NCBI GenBank assembly: GCA_900557175.1
Contig: USSL01000051.1
Coordinates: 1-9,361 of the forward strand
Direction: 5' to 3'
DNA length: 9,361 bases
Origin: an uncultured Eubacteriales bacterium
GTDB taxonomy: Bacteria; Bacillota; Clostridia; Lachnospirales; Lachnospiraceae
In this document: piece after piece, positions 6,251-9,361 of the stretch
How the letters are laid out: each line of letters starts with the position of its first letter
How positions within the stretch are numbered: the first letter of the stretch is position 1
Notes under the pieces: model-generated
What the model was told of the DNA's origin: nothing
The model's database searches: none
Seen by the model: the letters and a program-made list of their open reading frames with translations, nothing else
Position numbers and translations under genes: made by a program

Positions 6251-6286
6251 AAAAAACGCTATTGATGTCTGTAAACATCAATAGCG
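6251..6286 (-). terminator. Terminator of the lysine riboswitch expression platform
   Basis: On the minus strand, CGCTATTGATGT (6286-6275) and ACATCAATAGCG (6268-6257) form a perfect 12-bp stem with a 6-nt loop, followed by TTTTTT (6256-6251). The orientation is clear: the + strand has no U-tract after the hairpin. Its 5' arm contains the CTATTG (6284-6279) that forms the 3' strand of aptamer stem P1, so aptamer and terminator are mutually exclusive. Confidence 0.9.
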
Positions 6287-6444
6287 CATCATGAATCCAT
6301 GACAGTGACAGAATACTGGGTTCTGCCCCCAAGAGCGTGAACGGACCGGCGTTCATCTCTTTCGGCGGGCTGTATATTCGGCAAAAGCATCGGAAACGGT
6401 CTCCTTGACAGCTTTAGCGTACCTTACAATCCGCACCTCTATTG
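6279..6444 (-). ncRNA. Lysine riboswitch (L-box) aptamer, minus strand
   Basis: Read on the minus strand, P1 is CAATAG (6444-6439) with CTATTG (6284-6279), followed by the conserved AGGTGCGG. P2 pairs GCGG/CCGC and TTGTA/TACAG, then AAAGC/GCTTT, ending in the GGA/TCC hairpin. The conserved GCCGAAAGAG follows. P3 is AAGAG/CTCTT with TGAACG/CGTTCA, then TTGGG. P4 is GGCAGAA/TTCTGTC, followed by ACTGTCA. P5 is CATG-GATT-CATG, then GCGCTATTG. The L2 loop GACCG (6401-6397) is complementary to CGGTC in L3 (6348-6344), the kissing contact known from lysine riboswitch structures. No lysine gene lies downstream on this strand in the window. The divergent neighbour begins as an NhaC-type gene, a family often under L-box control. 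Confidence 0.9.
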
Positions 6445-6456
6445 TTGACTGTATTT

Positions 6457-6488
6457 ATTATACTAACGTTGTTTGGACAGAATGTCAA
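6457..6488 (-). promoter_or_regulatory. Promoter of the lysine riboswitch transcript
   Basis: On the minus strand, TATAAT (6462-6457) ends about 12 nt before P1, so the transcript would start almost at the aptamer. A perfect TTGACA (6488-6483) lies upstream with a 20-bp spacer, which is longer than optimal. The -10 assignment is supported by the aptamer position; the -35 is less certain. Confidence 0.5.
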
Positions 6489-6588
6489 TGTGATTTTCGG
6501 AAAAATAATGTGTTTTGACATAGTGCATAAAAATGGACAGTGTTTTTTGTGAGAATACACCAAAAATAACATATTGACGAAAAAATAT

Positions 6589-6617
6589 TTGCAAATATTT
6601 GGCGTTTGGGATATAAT
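6589..6617 (+). promoter_or_regulatory. Promoter of the nhaC-ftsX fusion gene
   Basis: TTGCAA (6589-6594), 17-bp spacer, TATAAT (6612-6617). The start would be near 6624, giving a leader of about 90 nt with no riboswitch on this strand. A palindrome TTTTGTACAAAA (6666-6677) lies in the leader, and GGAGGGG (6699-6705) is the ribosome site. Confidence 0.65.
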
Positions 6618-6712
6618 GCCGAATATAAACCTTGCAAGGGTAAAACAAAATAAGACAATGGTACATTTTGTACAAAAGAAACATGCGATAAAGAATATGG
6701 AGGGGAATTTGC

Positions 6713-7975
6713 ATGGAATGGAACGCAGGATTTTTATCACTGATACCGCCGATTTTAGCGATTGCCTGTGCGCTGATCACTAAAGAGGTTGTGTTCTCAT
6801 TGATTCTCGGTGTACTTTCAGGTACGATTATTTACTCAGTTATGCAGGGACTCGGTGTCCTTGGCGTGTTTGACCAGACAGTCGTTTTGATGGGTGGAAA
6901 GATTGCAGAGAACGTATATATTATTCTGTTTTTATGTTTTTCCGTTCTGATCGATTTTGTCAACTGTGTTATGCCGCAGTCGGCGGCGGATTCTGATATT
7001 GGAATAACAAGCAGCGATGGTACGAATTCCATAAACAGCGGGCTGGTTCAGACGCTCAGCGGCATGGAGGGCGTCAGACGGGCCTACGGACGCAGGAGCT
7101 GTTTTGAAATCCCTGCGGGATTAAACGGCGATACTACATTTTCCACAACGATCGATCTGATTTCCTATGATGATTTTGATTTGGACTGCCTTAAAAAGGA
7201 CGGTCTTCTCAAAAGAGGCAGCGACCTGTCAAAGGTATACGGCGACAGTGATTATGTCCTTGCAACATGGGATTGGAACAGCCCCTGGAAAATCGGAGAT
7301 AAGATCCGTATCGGAGAGGAAGAGCTGGAAATTGCAGGGCTGCTGAAATATGACGTGTTCAGCGGCGATGGGCTCACAAACGGCAAAATAACGCTTATCA
7401 CTTCAGGGGAAACCTTTGCCCGCCTGACAGGGGTGAGCGGCTATTCGCTCGTTATGGTACAACTGACCGGCAGTGCAGATGATGCGGATGTTGATGCAAT
7501 CCGCAGTACAACAGGCAGTGAATATGTCTTCAGCGATAAGCGTGACCAGCGCACGAGCGGGACATATCTTGCCTTTGTAACCTGCGTATATGGATTTCTG
7601 GGGATTATCACGCTGGTTTCGGTGCTCAATATTGTCAACAGCATCTCCATGAGCGTGTCTGCCAGGATGAAGCAGTACGGAGCCATGAGGGCGGTGGGAA
7701 TGGATGAACACCAGGTTACTAAAATGATTGCCGCCGAAGCCTTTACCTATGCTTTCTTGGGAGGAATCATTGGCTGTGGAATCGGGGTGCCCGTCAGCAG
7801 GATGATTTTCAACTTCCTCATTGTTGACCACTTCAGCTATGTGGCTTGGAGCCTGCCGGTTGCTTCACTGGCCATCATACTCCTGTTCGTTGTCACTGCG
7901 GCGGTACTGGCCGTTTATACACCGGCAAAGAGAATACGGAATATTTCCGTAACAGAAACGATCAATGAATTGTAA
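6713..7975 (+). CDS. Chimeric ORF: NhaC-family antiporter N-terminus fused to FtsX/MacB-like ABC permease C-terminal half
   Basis: The ATG follows GGAGGGG with 7-nt spacing. Residues 1-75 (MEWNAGFLSLIPPILAIACA..., ending GGKIAENVYIILFLC) have the N-terminus of NhaC-family Na+/H+ antiporters, with two or three membrane segments (about 8-22, 27-48, 68-83); NhaC proteins are normally about 450-500 residues. From about residue 76 (FSVLIDFVN...) the protein is instead the second half of an FtsX-type permease. That part has a large extracytoplasmic domain (about 90-280), then membrane segments near 283-310, 337-358 and 380-402, the cytoplasmic SVSARMKQYGAMRAVGM coupling segment (314-330) and the normal ending PAKRIRNISVTETINEL. 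The frame is intact across the join. No ATPase partner is present. It may be a functional novel protein, a dead remnant, or an assembly artefact. Confidence 0.75.
   Translation: MEWNAGFLSLIPPILAIACALITKEVVFSLILGVLSGTIIYSVMQGLGVLGVFDQTVVLMGGKIAENVYIILFLCFSVLIDFVNCVMPQSAADSDIGITSSDGTNSINSGLVQTLSGMEGVRRAYGRRSCFEIPAGLNGDTTFSTTIDLISYDDFDLDCLKKDGLLKRGSDLSKVYGDSDYVLATWDWNSPWKIGDKIRIGEEELEIAGLLKYDVFSGDGLTNGKITLITSGETFARLTGVSGYSLVMVQLTGSADDADVDAIRSTTGSEYVFSDKRDQRTSGTYLAFVTCVYGFLGIITLVSVLNIVNSISMSVSARMKQYGAMRAVGMDEHQVTKMIAAEAFTYAFLGGIIGCGIGVPVSRMIFNFLIVDHFSYVAWSLPVASLAIILLFVVTAAVLAVYTPAKRIRNISVTETINEL
6926..6943 (+). other. NhaC/FtsX junction
   Basis: This T-rich stretch encodes LFLCFS, a sequence compatible with both parent families (ILFLC in NhaC, LFLxFSVLIDF in this permease type). 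The exact breakpoint therefore cannot be placed more finely; short shared sequence at the join is consistent with microhomology-mediated recombination or a mis-join. No inverted repeats, target duplications or insertion-sequence ends are visible. Confidence 0.6.
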
Positions 7976-8097
7976 TGAACCTGACTGAAGCCTCAGAATG
8001 CGGGAAGGACGCCGCCTGGGCTGATGCGTTTATCCTACTGACTGAAGGTAAAAATTAATAGGATCTCTCCGTCCATAGTTTCAGCAGAACAGATGAA
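7976..8097. other. Short intergenic region between the fusion gene and the araC-like gene
   Basis: No ORF. A 10-bp direct repeat CTGACTGAAG occurs at 7981-7990 and 8038-8047, and ATCCTA/TAGGAT (8032-8037, 8059-8064) could form a weak hairpin. Their meaning is unknown. Confidence 0.35.
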
Positions 8098-8136
8098 TAC
8101 AGACGCCCGCGCTGCTTTCCCGCGCGGGCGTCTGTA
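8098..8136. terminator. Long GC-rich bidirectional terminator-like hairpin
   Basis: A perfect 15-bp stem (8098-8112 with 8122-8136, core CAGACGCCCGCGC) with a 9-nt loop sits between two convergent genes, the expected place for a shared terminator. Neither strand has a clear U-tract after it, so termination may rely on hairpin strength alone. Confidence 0.6.
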
Positions 8137-8142
8137 AAGTAA

Positions 8143-9111
8143 TTAAATCTTTTTCACCGGCCTGATGTACTTAAAATACTGCTCCGGATTAAAATAGAAA
8201 TACAGGATCCTGCCGGGCTGTGTATCATAGCAGTAGCCGGTTCCGGAAAAATCAAAATCAGCCATCGCCTTTTCAATCTTTTCCTCAACACTGCGGTTTT
8301 CCTGTTCATAATCAAATGGCCCGTGTTCAAAAACAATATATTCAGCTTCGGGAATATCATCCATGAGCATCTGCGGAGGCACTTCTCCCTTGTATTCCGA
8401 GGGAAGCCGGACTCCCCAGCATTCTGAGCGCATTATCCCCCAGCCGCAGAGTCTGCCATCCGGATCATTCATATAAGCCATGATTTGGCCGCTTCCGCAG
8501 TTAGCCTCGCTTCCGCCTTCGTCGTCCAGTTTTCCCTTGATGCTGTCTAACAGGCCGCAGACTGTCTCATAGTCCTGTCCCGGAATGAGATTTTGCTTCT
8601 GCCAGAAATCCCAGTACCCGTTGCTTTCACGGTTTTTGATATACAAAAATTTGTGAGCGGGTATAGTAACAAAATAAATTTTAACACCATCTGCTGATTG
8701 AATCATACCGATTTCTCCTAATCCGAAAAAGTAGCGGTCAAACGCACTTATCTTTGTACGCAGAACCACAGGCTTAGGATTTTTCCTATATTCACTGGGC
8801 GTTACACCGTATGTTTCCTTAAAAGCCCTGGTAAAAGCCTCATGTGATGAAAAACCATAATCAAAGGCAATATCCAGAAGATTCCTCTGGCTGTCCCTGA
8901 CCTCTTTTAAGGCAAAGGCCAGCTTCCTGAGCTGCAGATAATTCCTGAATTGTATACCGGATATTTCTTTAAACTTCCTGGACGTATAAAATTCAGAATA
9001 CCCCAGTCTGCGGGAAAGAAAACGCAAGGTCAAGGCTTCGTCATTATAACCTTTAATACACTGGTCAATTTCATCAACAATAATCTGAATCTGTTTCTTC
9101 CACTCGTACAT
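8143..9111 (-). CDS. AraC-family transcriptional regulator with GyrI/Rob-like effector domain
   Basis: The frame extends to a GTG at 9123, but the ATG at 9111 is preferred: GAGGTG (9126-9121) then acts as its ribosome site with 9-nt spacing, and MYEWKKQIQ is the family-typical start. The 322-residue protein has a double helix-turn-helix at the N-terminus. The first helix-turn-helix is near 26-46 (LTLRFLSRRLGYSEFYTSRKF) and the second near 76-97, with the AraC signature ending GFSSHEAFTRAFKETYGVTPSEYR. Residues about 145-320 resemble the GyrI-like small-molecule-binding domain found fused to AraC in Rob/BmrR-type multidrug regulators. It converges on the permease-like gene. The ligand and targets are unknown; control of an efflux system is a reasonable inference only. 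Confidence 0.88.
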   Translation of the reverse strand: MYEWKKQIQIIVDEIDQCIKGYNDEALTLRFLSRRLGYSEFYTSRKFKEISGIQFRNYLQLRKLAFALKEVRDSQRNLLDIAFDYGFSSHEAFTRAFKETYGVTPSEYRKNPKPVVLRTKISAFDRYFFGLGEIGMIQSADGVKIYFVTIPAHKFLYIKNRESNGYWDFWQKQNLIPGQDYETVCGLLDSIKGKLDDEGGSEANCGSGQIMAYMNDPDGRLCGWGIMRSECWGVRLPSEYKGEVPPQMLMDDIPEAEYIVFEHGPFDYEQENRSVEEKIEKAMADFDFSGTGYCYDTQPGRILYFYFNPEQYFKYIRPVKKI

Positions 9112-9147
9112 CTGTCTGTTCACCTCGTTTCAACCGCTCTATGACTC

Positions 9148-9153
9148 ATTATA
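9148..9153 (-). promoter_or_regulatory. -10 element of the araC-like gene
   Basis: TATAAT on the minus strand lies about 37 bp upstream of the chosen ATG. There is no good -35 hexamer at 16-18 bp, which would fit activator-dependent or weak transcription. Confidence 0.45.
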
Positions 9154-9361
9154 CAAAAACAATGTGTCTGATACTTGATTTAACTTGCCATCCGGCGTAC
9201 CAGATTTATCCATTGCATTTATTTAAGCCACTGCTTTTTTCCTCCCTTCCCCTCCTGAATTATAATACGTCTTCCGCTGATGATTCACAAGCCTTAACAA
9301 ACGACAGGCCGTGTAAATATAAGTTTTCGCTTAATTTCGCAAAAATAATAAAATTTCCCCT
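9154..9361. other. Right-end non-coding region
   Basis: No convincing gene. On the minus strand there is an AGGAGGGG (9256-9249) and a further GGGAGG (9246-9241), but only two-codon or 12-codon frames follow. A TATAAT (9264-9259) lies immediately beside it, too close for that site to be in the same transcript. TTTCGC occurs twice near 9325-9340. I see no repeat, tRNA or mobile-element end. Confidence 0.4.

Noticed and set aside
6039..6356. 105-codon minus-strand frame overlapping the lysine riboswitch
   Set aside because: It starts inside the aptamer, runs through the terminator, has no ribosome site and resembles no protein; it is a chance frame.
6180..6712. Invertible DNA carrying the riboswitch
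   Set aside because: I looked for matching inverted repeats on both sides of the riboswitch and found only 7-8-base matches (TTTTGGT type), too short to support inversion.
6940..7030. Insertion-sequence or integration site at the NhaC/FtsX join
   Set aside because: No terminal inverted repeats, target duplications, transposase or integrase sequence are visible on either side.

Overview
The gene content and style point to a low/mid-GC anaerobic Firmicute, most likely a spore-forming Clostridia (Lachnospiraceae-like). The evidence is strong AGGAGG-type ribosome sites, TATAAT promoters, a yrrL-yrrM-yrrO-type gene order, an intact sporulation sigma-K gene, and a lysine riboswitch beside an NhaC-family transporter start. 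The genus is an inference.

Left part (1-3328, + strand): a tight co-directional operon. It holds the C-terminal end of RNase J, a YlbF/YmcA-family protein, a short membrane-anchored MltG (YceG)-like protein with no catalytic domain, a class I O-methyltransferase (YrrM/TrmR type) and a U32 'peptidase' (TrhP type). The last two fit consecutive steps of 5-methoxyuridine formation at tRNA position 34. A strong intrinsic terminator at 3282-3327 closes the operon. A HAD phosphatase gene follows, then a structured intergenic region with a 19-bp palindromic operator, then an esterase-like alpha/beta hydrolase, then sigK encoded without a pro-sequence.

Middle (5831-6712): about 880 bp without a convincing gene, but rich in signals. 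On the + strand a good promoter and a Shine-Dalgarno sequence downstream of sigK lead into no recognisable ORF. On the - strand there is a complete lysine riboswitch aptamer (all five stems and the L2-L3 kissing loops can be traced) followed by a perfect 12-bp terminator, again with no gene behind it. The 3' strand of P1 lies inside the terminator's 5' arm, which predicts a lysine-ON switch rather than the usual OFF switch. A divergent + strand promoter drives the next gene.

Right part (6713-9361): a 420-codon ORF that starts as an NhaC-family Na+/H+ antiporter (about residues 1-75) and continues in frame, at a T-rich junction near 6926-6943, as the C-terminal half of an FtsX/MacB-like ABC transporter permease. 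This is either a real rearrangement fusion or an assembly chimera, and it is the most unusual coding feature here. A long GC-rich hairpin separates it from a convergent AraC-family regulator with a GyrI/Rob-like C-terminal sensor domain. The orphan leaders plus the chimera suggest that the stretch from about 5980 to 6940 is a rearrangement or deletion hot spot.
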